From Impatiens glandulifera (taxonomy: Eukaryota > Streptophyta > Magnoliopsida > Ericales > Balsaminaceae), in assembly GCF_907164915.1 (NCBI RefSeq), contig NC_061863.1:10975882-11039881 (forward strand): a stretch of DNA of 64,000 nucleotides. The letters run 5' to 3'. Both the position numbers and the translations under genes were made by a program. This document shows positions 52,431-63,464 of this stretch, piece after piece; position 1 is the stretch's first letter; every line of letters begins with the position of its first letter. The notes under the pieces are model-generated. The model saw only the letters and a list, made by a program, of their open reading frames with translations, was not told the origin of the DNA and ran no database searches.

Positions 52431-53001
52431 AATTAATGATGTATCAGGAAAGTGATGTATATGCATGAGAATAATGTTAAGTCTTGTTTAAATAGGTTTA
52501 CAGAAGGGTTTGAGTCTACCTACCTTAAACAATTCAGTCACTCTTCATATCCTTTTTTGTCACTCATTTTATAAATATCAAAATTAGAATATGTGAAGGG
52601 AGGTCAATCAATATCACCGCCGCACAAGAGACCATTTTTTCTTTTCATTTCAGTTTTAAAACTTACATCTTAGCAGATTGCAAGGAATAATTCAAATACA
52701 AGAGACTATTTTGATATGAAAATACATTTCATTAAATGATATTCCCCTTAGTAAAATAAATAAATAAAATAAAATAGAGACCCCCTTAGTAATATGTATG
52801 AATCAAGAGGAAACCAAAATCAAAATTCTAAGCAGCAGGTCAAGCTCTCTCCAATTAAATACAATTTTATCAGAAATTTCAATATTCATAAATAAGTTCA
52901 TGGACCACCGAGGAACTTGAGGCAAGAGCGTCTATAAAATTTAAACAAGACTTAACATTATTCTCATGCATATACATCACTTTCCTGATACATCATTAAT
53001 T
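52431..53001. repeat. Perfect 63-bp inverted repeat flanking 445 bp
   Basis: Arms 52431-52493 and 52939-53001 are exact reverse complements over 63 bp (starting AATTAATGATGTATCAGG). The 445 bp between them are single-copy-looking and non-coding. There is no further match beyond either arm edge. Confidence 0.92.
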
Positions 53002-53689
53002 GTATGCAACCGTATTTGTAGTTTGATATTTTATAACTTACAAATAAAATTATAATTTCATTAATTGTATCTTATTTTTTTAAGATAATTATTTGGTTCG
53101 TATACTTTCAAGTAAAATATTTAGTAGTAAAAATCTCATAAATTTATGACCCATATACAAAAGCAATAAATGACAAAGGGAGATAATAATTTACTTGAAT
53201 TTAAAATTATGGCAAAAGAATTATATAAGTTTGAAAACTTTTGATGATGAATGAAGTTATTAGTCTATTATGTCAATGTTTAAAGATTTTTGATTACCCT
53301 AGCATGTTATGTATGAATAATGACATGCGTGCAACTACACGCCTCATTTGTTTTGGTTCGGGATCTGACAATTTTTATGGTATTAGAGCATAAAGTTTAA
53401 CTCAAATATGAAAAATATATGCCAAAACAAGTATGCTATATATACAAATTATTTGGGATATCAAGTTTATGAGTGATTTTAATATTATAGGTATAGAAGA
53501 TAATGAAGTACATGCAAATCTTTCTCATATGTAAGAGGAATAGGCCTGACACAAATTCTCAAACACACGGTACACGTGAAGAAAGGGAGAATATTGGAGT
53601 GGAGCAACAACACCAACAAAAAAAAGTGTGCATTACATAAGAATTTCAAGGAATTCAATAAGTTAGCTCCACTATTTTTCGAATGACAG

Positions 53690-54660
53690 ATGGATCCTTT
53701 GAAGTTTGGGAAATGGCTAGAAGAGATGGAAATGATGTTTAAAATACTGGAATGCGATGACAAAGAGAAGGTGTTATTCGTTCCTTATCAACTGAATGGA
53801 AATGCGCGTGATTGGTGGAAAGCGGAGAAAATGACACATGAACAAGATGCTACTGCAATGTTATGAAACAAGTTTAAGGACTTGTTCTATGATAATTATT
53901 TTCCCACCAGTACTCATCAACAAAAAGAAATAGAGCTCATAAAACTTGAGCAAAGAGCGATGACAATGTCAGAATATCGAGCCAAGTTCTTAGAGCTCGC
54001 TAAATTTGCTAGAAGATGAATCGGAAATGAAATGGGCAAGACGGGGAAGTTTGATATGGGTTTACAACCTTTTATTCGACAAATAATAGTCCATTTCAGC
54101 TTAATACTTTTAGTGCAATGATTGATTGAAAAATCATTATTGATTGAAATAGAGCTGAATACAACTAAATGAATTGAAGACGAAAAAACAAGTAAACGAA
54201 GTTTTACAATGAATTCTCAAGGATCGTTCTCATTAAGAAACTGAGGTAAAAATTCAATAGTGAATCAGAGATCACAGGGTAATATGTCACAAAGCTCCGG
54301 TGTTCAATGTTCATATTGTCATAAAAATTATGAAACTAAAGATTATCGATGTCCTAAGGGTGCATGCATTATTTGTGGGAAATTTGATCAATGGAAGGAT
54401 AATTGCCCACAATAAAGGGGTAAGTTTAGAAATAATTCTAAAGAATTCAGAGGGGGATCCAATCAGAAGTTTGACCAAGGTAGCCGACCAAATCAATCAC
54501 CAAGAAGCAGGGCACGAGTATTTTAATTGAACAAAGAATAAGCCCAAAATTTTAACACGATGGTTTCAAGTACTATTCTAATATCATCATATTATTCTTT
54601 GGTATTATTTGATTCTGGTGCTACATATTCATTTGTCGCTGAATATTTTGTGAAAAACAT
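53690..54660 (+). pseudogene. gypsy gag and protease remnant
   Basis: MDPLKFGKWLEEMEMMFKIL, NGNARDWWKAEK and FKDLFYDNYFPTSTHQQKEI (53690-53990) are the Retrotrans_gag signature, with stops near 53865 and 54017. A zinc-knuckle region with CSYC and CIICGKFDQWKDNC (54308-54413) has Gln where the knuckle His should be. The aspartic protease motif VLFDSGATYSFVAEY (54601-54645) retains the catalytic DSG. Stops follow quickly. Confidence 0.82.
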
Positions 54661-54928
54661 GGTTGGATTTATGAACCTAGAAATGAGATATTAGTTGAAA
54701 CTCTATTAGGTGATAAGATAATTGCGAATTAAGTGTGTAAATCTCGTGATATTTGTATATATAGTAACATATTACCAGTTAACGTTACAGTACTTGATAT
54801 ACATGAATTTGATGTTATACTCGGAATGGATTGATTATCAAGAAACTTTTCTATATATTAGATTTCTATAAACAAGAAGTGTCATTTCAAATTCCGAGAC
54901 GACATATATTTTCTTTTATGGGTTGTAG

Positions 54929-57763
54929 CACTACAACAAAAAAGAGTTTCGGCGACGCTTAAAAAGGCTTCTGCCAACCCTTAAAAGTGTCGCCAAAAAC
55001 ATCACCGACACTTATTCATTCGTCGCCAGAAGCAGGGTGGGCGCAAGTTATAACGACGTTTAATTAAGCGTCGGTAAGATTGCTTTAAGTGTTGCTAAAA
55101 GCCTATTTAATTTTTAACAATTCTTTATATTATTAATATTTTTTTGACAAATTTTTCTGAATAATTTTTGTTTGTTATAATTAAATAATCATTAAAAAAT
55201 TATTTCATAATACTAATTATTATTTGCATTTTTAATTATAACAAATTAACATAAATTCTCATAAAATCATATCACAATAAAAAAATATACCTAACAAACA
55301 AAATAAATTTGAACAAAAAGCTAAAAAAGAAATGGATGATTTTTATTAGTTCATCTTCTTCATGGTTTTCCATTATCTACTTCAACTTCTTCTAGGTCCT
55401 CCATTATCTACTTCATCTTCTTCTTGTTCCTCCACTACAATTATGTAAAAAAAAATTATTTTTAAGATAATAAATAAAGGTATATTGATATAAAATAAAT
55501 ATAGACAAAATTTGAAGAAAAAAAAACATAGTTTGTATCTACATTTCTTATTCCCGCAGTTGACAATTCATTAATGAATACTTCAATCAGCCAACACTAC
55601 AATTAAAAAAAATCAAATACAAATGATTAATTTTCCTTTTATAATACTATAAATCAAACAAAAAGAAGTAGAAAAGAAGGTTATTGCAAAGTTGATGTTG
55701 CAACCTGTTGTAAAAATAAAAAGATTGAAATTTTGTAATATTGTTGGATTTGGGTAATGAGTATAATAATAATAATACCTGAGGGAGAATACCAAGCTCT
55801 AAGAAAAGGGGACCCAATATGAAACCGCCGCCTAACTCGAGCAAACCACAAGAAAAAGTAGATGTGGTTTCCAAGTTGTTGGGTTCAGTTCTTTTCCATT
55901 TGATTCAATCACTTTACTACCTTTGTATAAGCTTACAGCTTCATATATTATCACAGATGCAGGTATAGACACCTAATTGTCATAAAAAAATATTACATTT
56001 TTTATATTTGAAGAATTGATTTTATTTATCAAGATTTGTTAATACTTGCCATGCGTTCAGGATCAAGTAGGCAGCTGAACACGGTTTGGTGTATGTCTGT
56101 AACAGGATCATCAGCATTAGATTAGTTGATGAAATATTTAATAAGATGTTGAAACAGGTAGATTATTTACTTACCTTGACTATCTGAACTAGAAGGAATC
56201 ATAGCCAAACATATACCAACAATGACAATTCTTTCTAGTGAATATTTTTAAGGAGTGAAACCTTATCAAATACAGGAGGAGGCAGATTACATTAGGAAAA
56301 CTAATTGAATTTATAAACAGAGATTACTACTATATTTTAGTTACCTCTTCTTCTTTTGAGTTATTCGAGCCACTAACAAATAATGGTCTATATTCCCCTC
56401 CCTGATAAGAAGAACCATCTTCTGCAGCTGATGGTTTTACTTGTGATGCAGCTGATGGTTTTACTTGTGATTCATACAGTTATCTTCTTCCTACAAAAAA
56501 GTCATTATGCACGTCAACTTTCATTTTCTTTTTTGAATGAAAAAAACATATATTAAATAAACACTTGTTATAACATCTGATCTAAGAACCATATATTTCA
56601 CATATATTTCACATGATTAACATTGATGTGAATATTTTGTACAACTTGTCGAGTTAAAAGAATCATAAAAAATTTTCAAAATCATATTTATCTTTAATTG
56701 ATTTAGCATATATTATATATAAAATTATATAAATGGACTTACCTATCATTTAAGATTGTTATGCTCAGTTCCATGAGAGCAGCAACAATGATTGCAAGTG
56801 GCTTCCTAAAAAATTCTAGGTATGTGAATCACAACAAGATACATCCATAAGTTTGCAAAGATAGATGAAAGACACACAAGTGAGAGAAGAAAGAGAGACC
56901 CTGCTTTACTTGATGAACATAATCCTAATAAAGTAATTGGTCTTGTAGCTTCAGTATGAACATTTACTAAGGAAGTAACAGAATTTTGGCCATGGATTAT
57001 CAATAGCCATTAATGAAACAACTGGAGATAATGGTGGTTCTATGAAAAAAAATGACAATAAACACAAAAGCGACAACTGAGGATGATGGTTCTATAACAA
57101 AAAAAAACATTCAACACAAGACAACAAGAAAATCAACTTCCTTATTGAGTTTCTATGGCACAAAAACAATAAAAACACAAAACATAACTAATCATAACAA
57201 AAGAAAACAAATAATAGCCAAGCTCAATAAAAGATTATCATATCCTGAAATCAAACAAGACAGTTATACTTAAACCACAATAACTAAAGAGATTGTAATT
57301 TGCATAATAATATAACCTACTAAAAGGTTAGTAGTAGTAGTGAAGAACCTATAAAAATCCATTGCATAATTACAAAAAGAAAAAGGAATTGATTTGGGTC
57401 ATTAAGCCCACCCACACAGTTAGACTTTCTTTCTACTGAAATAAACAACTAAGAAGTATCACCATAACCTCTTACCAAGTGATCATTTGCAATAAATAAA
57501 TACATTACTTAAGAAATCCAATAAAAATAATAATATTTGAACTCAGTTTTTGTTTTCTCCATGGAAATTATCAAGAAGACATTTGCCAGAAACTTGCAAA
57601 CTTAGTAATAAATATGAAACAAATCATTGGGAAAAACTTAGAAACATACCTAGAAAGGGAGACTTCCACGACCCGTAGATAAGGCAAACCCTAATGGACA
57701 ACTCTGTGCATATTTGATTCCATACCGAGGATGCGTTCTAAAGAACGACATTTTGTTGTAGTG
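54929..57763. mobile_element. Complete CACTA element inserted in the gypsy element
   Basis: Ends CACTACAACAAAA (54929) and, inward from 57763, CACTACAACAAAATG. A 3-bp target duplication TAG is present on both sides (54926-54928, 57764-57766). Sub-terminal GGCGACGC/GCGTCGG motifs are dense at the left end. Its length is 2835 bp, and no transposase is recognisable, so it is non-autonomous. Removing it and one TAG rejoins the gypsy polyprotein frame across the site. It contains a TauE/SafE-type gene exon on the minus strand and is thus a gene-capturing CACTA. Confidence 0.93.
55789..55972 (-). pseudogene. Captured TauE/SafE-family transporter exon
   Basis: The minus-strand exon, bounded by a TTAG acceptor at 55973 and a GTATT donor at 55788, encodes YEAVSLYKGSKVIESNGKEL and, in another frame, LLELGGGFILGPLFLELGIL PQ. 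The second peptide is the signature loop of plant sulfite exporter TauE/SafE-like membrane proteins (usually GLLGLGGGFI.GPLFLELG.PPQ), and the donor falls just after PPQ, as I expect for that family. The frame change between the two peptides and the loss of the intervening membrane segment show decay. Further exon-like pieces lie upstream on the same strand (about 56050-56500), including a 27-bp duplication GCTGATGGTTTTACTTGTGA near 56430-56470, but I cannot assign them. Confidence 0.75.
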
Positions 57764-57779
57764 TAGTGTCACTACTCCT

Positions 57780-59410
57780 CTACGAATGATTTGTGATATA
57801 AAGGCTGAAAGTATGATTAAGAAAGGGTGTCAAAGCTATCTAGTCGTTCTTTGGGGTACTTAGAAAATAGAACATATTGAAAGTATTATTGTAGCAAGTG
57901 AATTTCAAGATGTGCTTCCAAATGAATTCTCGGGATTGCCTCCAGAAAGAGAAATAAAATTTGCAATAGATGTAATGCTGGGAACATTAGCGATAACGAA
58001 GACTCCATATCATATGGAACCGACAAATTTGAAAGAATTACACAAACATTTAGAAGAATTATTGAAGAAAGGATATATCCGGCCAAGTGTTTCACATTGG
58101 GGAGCTCCAGTATTATTTGTGGAAAAAAAAGACGGGACAATGCGTCTTTATATTTATTGTAGAGGGCTTAACAAAGTGATTATTAAAAACAAACATCCTT
58201 TGCCAAGAATCAATGATTTATTTAATAAATTGAAGGGAGCACAAGTGTTTAGCAAGATTGATCTTCAATTAGGTTATCACCAACAAAGAATCAAGTCTGG
58301 AAATATTTTCAAGACAACCTTTCATATCTGGACATTATGAATATGTGGTGATGCCGTTCAGATTGACTAATGCTCATACTTCTTTTATGGATCTAATGAA
58401 CAAAGTGTTTAAACCATATTTGTATAACTTTGTGATAATATTTATAAATGACATTTGGATGTATTAAAATAATAAGGAAGAACATGAGGATCATTTAAGA
58501 ATAATATTGTAAACGTTGAGAGAAAATCAATTATATGCTAAATTATTGAAATATGAATTTTGGTTGGACAACATTGAATTTTGGAACATGTCTTATATAA
58601 ACATGGTGTAGGAGTTGATCCAAAGAAAATTGAATCAGTAATGACATGGCCTAGATAATCTACTGTCACCGAAATACGTAATTTTCTCGGTCTTGCAGGT
58701 TATTATAGCAGATTTGTGGAAGGATTTTCGGAATTATCATTACTATTGACTTGCTTAACTCAAAAAGATGTAAAATTTGAGTGGTCCGGGAATTATGAAT
58801 CGAGTTTTCAATAACTAAAAGACGATTAGTTACAGCTCCACTTCTCACTATACCATCAGAAAATGAAGAATTTTATGTTTATTATGATGCTTCACATACA
58901 AGATTGGGTTGTGTTTTAATGAAAAATAAGCATGCTACTACTTACGCATCTCGACAATTGAAATCACATGAACAAAAATATCCTACAAATGATTTGGAAT
59001 TGGAAGATGTACTATTTGCGTTGAATATTTGACGACATTTCTTATACGGTCCAAACGTTAAGATTTATACGGATCATAAGAGTTTGAAATATATTTACAC
59101 TCAAAGTGAATTGAACACACGTCAAAGAAGGATGACTACATCTGATTCAAGATTATAATTTAACGATAAACTATCATCCCAGAAAAGTTAATGTTATAGT
59201 TGATGCTTTAAGTAGGAAACCATCAAAAGAAATAACAAGCCTAATTTTAAATATTGTGATTCGTCCTACACTAATTAAAAAGTCAAGAGTTCTCAACAAA
59301 ATGATCCTCACATCATCAAGATTAGAAGAGATATAGAATCAGAATTAGCGAGAGGATTTCAATTAGATAAAGATGGAATTTTTCGTTTCCATTTCCATTG
59401 TGGAATAGGA
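57780..59410 (+). pseudogene. gypsy reverse transcriptase and RNase H remnant
   Basis: The open part 57912-58340 encodes [40 protein letters not shown] and [20 protein letters not shown], then [28 protein letters not shown], the N-terminal half of a Ty3/gypsy reverse transcriptase. The catalytic YVDD region (about 58425-58450) is destroyed. Later pieces are EIRNFLGLAGYYSRFVEGFS (58671-58730) and the RNase H segments [19 protein letters not shown] (about 59040-59095). More than ten stops are present. The remnant runs directly into the 3' LTR without integrase. Confidence 0.85.
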
Positions 59411-59565
59411 AAAGAATTATGTAAGTTTAAAAACTTTTGATGATGAATGAAGGTATTAGTTTATCATGTCAATGCTTAAATAATTTTGGTTAGCCTAGCA
59501 TGTTATGTATGGATAATAACATGCGACGACTGCACGCCTCATTTGTTTTGGTTCGGAGCGTGACA

Positions 59566-59905
59566 ACATACACATAACTACATAAAATCAATCTAAGTAT
59601 TGGTGGAAAGTGACTTAAAATTCAAAGAAAAAAATGTTATCATGAAATTTGATTGAGCGTGATCAGTTTAAGAGATATTCTTGAAACGAAAGTTTAGTCC
59701 ACGATTAAACGTTTTTTTTGTTGTAAAAGCTCTTGATTGAAGGAGATTTGAAACTCCTATATCATCTCTAGATTATAAACATAATTATTTGAGGACAACA
59801 AGAACTATGAATTTGGGAAACTTGACAATACAATAATTAACTTGATTAGTAAATATATGATTTCAATTTATGTTGATCTAAAATATTATGGTTAGTAAGG
59901 TTTAT
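59566..59905. repeat. Single unit plus tail of the 36.3-37.4 kb array
   Basis: ACATACACATAACTACATAA, AATCAATCTAAG, TTTGATTGAGCGTGATCAG and the tail with TTGAGGACAACAAGAACTAT follow the gypsy 3' LTR exactly as the array follows the copia 3' LTR. The order and spacing match 37090-37445. Confidence 0.85.
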
Positions 59906-59925
59906 CAAAACTTGAGAACTTATTT

Positions 59926-60134
59926 ATTTATTTATTTTTTTTTTGAAAAACGACTTAGCGTCATTTCATTAAAAATTTCCAAAAATGGGAAAAAAACCAC
60001 GAGTTTAAGAGATCATTCTAGACAGACCTAGAATGATTTTGAAGTCGTAAAATTCTGAGTAAAACTAAAAAGCTAAAAACGTAAATGAATTATCTGATTA
60101 CAATGTTTTCAATTCTAGTGAGTTTAAAAACGGT
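59926..60134 (-). mobile_element. 5'-truncated LINE insertion with target duplication
   Basis: A 209-bp minus-strand piece starting with a poly-T (the complement of the LINE poly-A) and matching the 3' UTR of the LINE at 43190-43968. It is flanked by a 19-bp target duplication with one mismatch, AAAACTTGAGA(A/G)CTTATTT, at 59907-59925 and 60135-60153. Target-primed reverse transcription explains the layout. Confidence 0.9.
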
Positions 60135-60153
60135 AAAACTTGAGAGCTTATTT

Positions 60154-61380
60154 GATGTGGATTATTTGGGATAACTTAAAAATAATCATCAAAAATCATA
60201 TTTTAAATCATCAACTAAATATTAAAATACTTTTATTTTATTTTAAAATTTTAAATAGTGAAAAGATATATTTGTCATATTATCCAAATGATATACCGTT
60301 ACATCCAATAATATTGTTCTCCAAATAATCCATGTTCAAACACGGCCCTGGATAACCAATCTAGGGTTCTTTTTGTTAATTATCATCAACTCCACAAGTG
60401 TCACTAGTGAATGACCTTGATGCTTTCTAATAATTTAAATATTTCTTTTTTTAATGATTCTTCCTACCTTCTCCTTCACTTTCTACTTCTTGTATAATTT
60501 TGAATATATGTTCCCATTATCTCACAATGCCAAATGTCTTGCAGCATTAGAATCAGGTTTTAGATTTTCCACATGTCTGATATTCAAACACAACCCATCT
60601 CTGCCAATCCTAAACTAGAATATCAAGTAAACTGAAACCATGACATATCCTTAAGTGTGTGTTAGGTTAGAGGTGAATTAATTTGAAATTAGAAGGAACA
60701 ATCCCATTTATATTGTTATTTAAGAACTTGAAACAATAAACTGGATTTAGAATTTGAATACGTATGGAACTAAAACAAGTACATAATTTTTAGTTTGAAC
60801 CAAAAAGGATAAAGAGGAAATGAACCAAACATTTGCACTAGAACTAAAACCATTATGTCTTTGATATATTCAATATTTGCATTTAAACATGGCTCGCTTC
60901 TAGGGCTTGTAGAGCCACCGAAAGTCACAGCTCTTTAGCAGTTAATTGTAAAAGAGTTGTTTGTTTTCTTGTCTTTATTAATTGTAATTGTTTTAGTGAA
61001 TGCCTTTAATTGAGTTATAAAACTTAAATTGAATTCTTTTTGTGCTTTCGAAAAAGTTTTATGCACGCTTTAATTAACCACTCTTTTCTAACTAATTATA
61101 TATGGATTTAATGCATTTTTATATAAAATTAGCGCACAACAAATCATTTAATATTAAAACGCGTTAGAAAGAGCATATATTTTAAAAATAATAAACACAT
61201 AAAATTTTAGTTTAGGTATTATAAAAAGAAGCGTTGCTTGGACCAATACTCAACAATAATTAAAACCACTCAAAATAAAAAATAAAGATACAACTGTAAT
61301 CATAAAGATTTGAATAAAATTATGAACTTATATATATAGTTCATCACATACAAATAAAAATCTAATTAGAGAAAATCACT
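60154..61380. other. Intergenic, nothing recognised
   Basis: No gene or bounded element is recognised. The last ~150 bp (from about 61270) are the conserved MADS 3' flank (TATATATAGTTCATCA and so on) belonging to the minus-strand fragment that follows. Confidence 0.5.
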
Positions 61381-61409
61381 TCATTAGAGAACTAAAATCA
61401 TCGATATCG

Positions 61410-61850
61410 AAAATTTCAGCCACGCCTAGAAGGACTAGCACCATTATTATTATTGGTAGAAGATCCACCATAGTTACTCATTCCATTACTACCTTGGATC
61501 ATACTAATTTTGTAATGAATCATGTTATTGAAATTTGTACCTCCGGAGGATAATGGACATTAGCAGGTTGGGTGGAGGAGGATAATGGGCAATATTACCA
61601 ATGCCATGGACAAAATGACTTGGAGGAAGATAATGATCAAAACTACAATTATCATTCACAATATGGTCAGGTTGAGGATTAAAATAAGGAACATAATTAC
61701 CATGGCAATGGGGAATTTGAAATCTGGCATAATGGGGGGGGGGGGGGGGGGGGGGGGGCTTCGTCGTACGTTGTAATGGAGATGATTGTTCATGTGTTGG
61801 GATTGATACTTCAACAACAACAACATGGTTCACTTACCATTGTTAATCGA
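61410..61850 (-). pseudogene. Type I MADS-box C-terminal fragment, minus strand
   Basis: Minus-strand translation gives ARFQIPHCHGNYVPYFNPQP, FDHYLPPSHFVHGIGN and, after frame changes, a SNYGGSSTNNNNGASPSRRG end, matching the C-terminal tails of the other MADS copies. A run of 25 G (61734-61758), poly-Pro in this frame, interrupts it. The MADS domain is absent. It lies back to back with the plus-strand fragment starting near 61890. Confidence 0.78.
61734..61758. repeat. G25 homopolymer
   Basis: Twenty-five consecutive G in AT-rich surroundings. It has G-quadruplex potential on the plus strand, or it may be an assembly or sequencing artefact. Confidence 0.9.
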
Positions 61851-61889
61851 GGGATTAACTATTTTTCATTTTTTTAGCCATAATAATAA

Positions 61890-62815
61890 TGGTGTTGTTT
61901 GTTCTGGGCGTGGCTGAAATTTGCGAGTATTGTGGTGTGAGTATTGTTTTTTCCTTCTTTAACACCAATGATATTGAGTCATGCGAAAGTGTTTCCATCT
62001 CTCAAGGCAGTGAAAGATTTGATATCTCATTTCATGAACATGCCTCTCACTGAACATACCCAGAAAGAATAAACTCTCATGAGTTTATTCTTTTGAGAGT
62101 TTATTCTTTCTAGGTAAGTTTGAGAGGCATGTTCATGAAATGAGATATCAAATCTTTCACTGCCTCAAGGGATGGAAACACTTTCGTATGACTCAATATC
62201 ATTGGTGTTAAAGAAGGAAAAAACAATATTTACGATCTAGATGTCTACCTTTCTAAAAGTATAACTAAAGAATCCTCCAAATTGCAAAATTTGAAGGAGA
62301 AGAACAACCAATTTGAGGGTCTTCAATATTTACGAAAAGTTCTTGAAGTTAGTATCGATTTTAGTAAAATTGTATACAAATTATTAAATCCATGAATCAA
62401 GTCATAGTAAAAAATCTTGAGAACAATTTTCACGATCACAACGACTGATGCTCGATTCTAATTTTCAGATAATCGTGGTAATTTTGTCCCTTATTTTAAT
62501 ACTCCACCGGGCCATTTTGACGATGGTAGTTTTGATCCTTACATTACACCAAGCCATCGTGAATGGCATTGATAACATCCTACATTATCCTCGTCCACCC
62601 CAACCTTCTAATCAATATCCTTCTGAACCCCAACAAGGAGGAGAAAACTTTAACAACAACATGGTTCACTTACCATGGTTAATGCAGTAGCGTTTGAGAA
62701 TCAGTATGACCCAACCGTGGTTGGACCTAGTAATGGAGGGAGTAACTATGGTGGATCTTCTTGTAATAATAATAATGGTACGGGTCCTTCTAGATGTCGC
62801 TGAAATTTAGGATAT
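61890..62815 (+). pseudogene. Type I MADS-box pseudogene carrying an inverted duplication
   Basis: Plus-strand order: the end of the MADS domain (YCGVSIVFSFFNTNDIESC, about 61928-61985) and the segment after it to about 62060, then a reversed copy of that same segment (62094-62230), then the normal continuation DVYLSKSITKESSKLQNLKE (62244-62303), NQFEGLQYLRKVLEVSIDF, and the tail to SRCR plus stop at about 62800. The first ~45 residues of the MADS domain are missing. The tail is frameshifted near 62690 (MQ stop, then AVAFENQYDPTVVGPSNGG in another frame). It is the same copy whose downstream part duplicates 39786-41265. Confidence 0.82.
61941..62230. repeat. Long MADS-derived hairpin
   Basis: Left arm 61941-62079 and right arm 62094-62230 are near-perfect reverse complements. 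Shared segments include TTTCATGAACATGCCTCTCA, GAAAGATTTGATATCTCATT and AGAAAGAATAAACTCTCA. The loop is only 14 nt (62080-62093). The arms encode part of the MADS protein. The only sizeable mismatch bulge is at about 62050-62061 and 62111-62120. Confidence 0.92.
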
Positions 62816-63389
62816 TCATGCTTTTAATCCTCAAATGAAGTTGTTTTCTCTAATTTGATTTTTATTTCTATTTGACGAACTATATATTAGTTCATATTTT
62901 TATTTATATATTTATGATTACCTTTGTTTCCTTATTACATTTGAGAATTGGTTCAAGTACCGCTTCTTTTTATAATACATAAACTAATGTTTTATTTGCA
63001 TTTGAACACATATATAATTTGTTAGTCAAGAGCTGTTAAAGATCAATCCTATACAAGTTAATGTGCAATAGTGTGCGTCAAACTTTTGTGAATTCATAAA
63101 AGAAATCAATATGAGTTTTATAACTGAATTTAAGAGTTAGTCATCAATGTTTTTAATATGTACATTACAATGATAAAAGTGTTGGTTCACCAACAAATAT
63201 GATGAAGTTTTTATTATACAATACTAAGTAACTAAACATTTGATGTATAATGCCCCAAAATGATAAAAAGTTATTTTACTAAAAAAAAACATAATGCCAA
63301 TTATATAAAATATTTGTGGTGCTAACCATTGAAACCTCCTTACATTGTCACACGAAAGAGTATGTCTAAATAATTTATATGTCTTTGAT

Positions 63390-63464
<75 letters not shown>

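Larger units (their letters stand above)
53224..59565 (+). mobile_element. Ty3/gypsy-like LTR retrotransposon, decayed, interrupted by CACTA
   Basis: Short terminal repeats (53224-53370, 59420-59565) share AACTTTTGATGATGAATGAA, CTAGCATGTTATGTATG and CGCCTCATTTGTTTTGGTTC, and have TG/CA-type ends. A primer-binding site TGGTATTAGAGC follows the left LTR. The interior order is gag, zinc knuckle, aspartic protease, reverse transcriptase, RNase H. Integrase and chromodomain are not found, so a 3' deletion is likely. Without the CACTA insert the element is about 3.5 kb. The five bases flanking the two ends (AATTA, ACATA) differ, so either the target duplication is lost or the copy is rearranged. 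Confidence 0.85.

Noticed and set aside
53219..59570. Target duplication for the gypsy element
   Set aside because: The flanking pentamers AATTA and ACATA are not the same, so I do not claim one.
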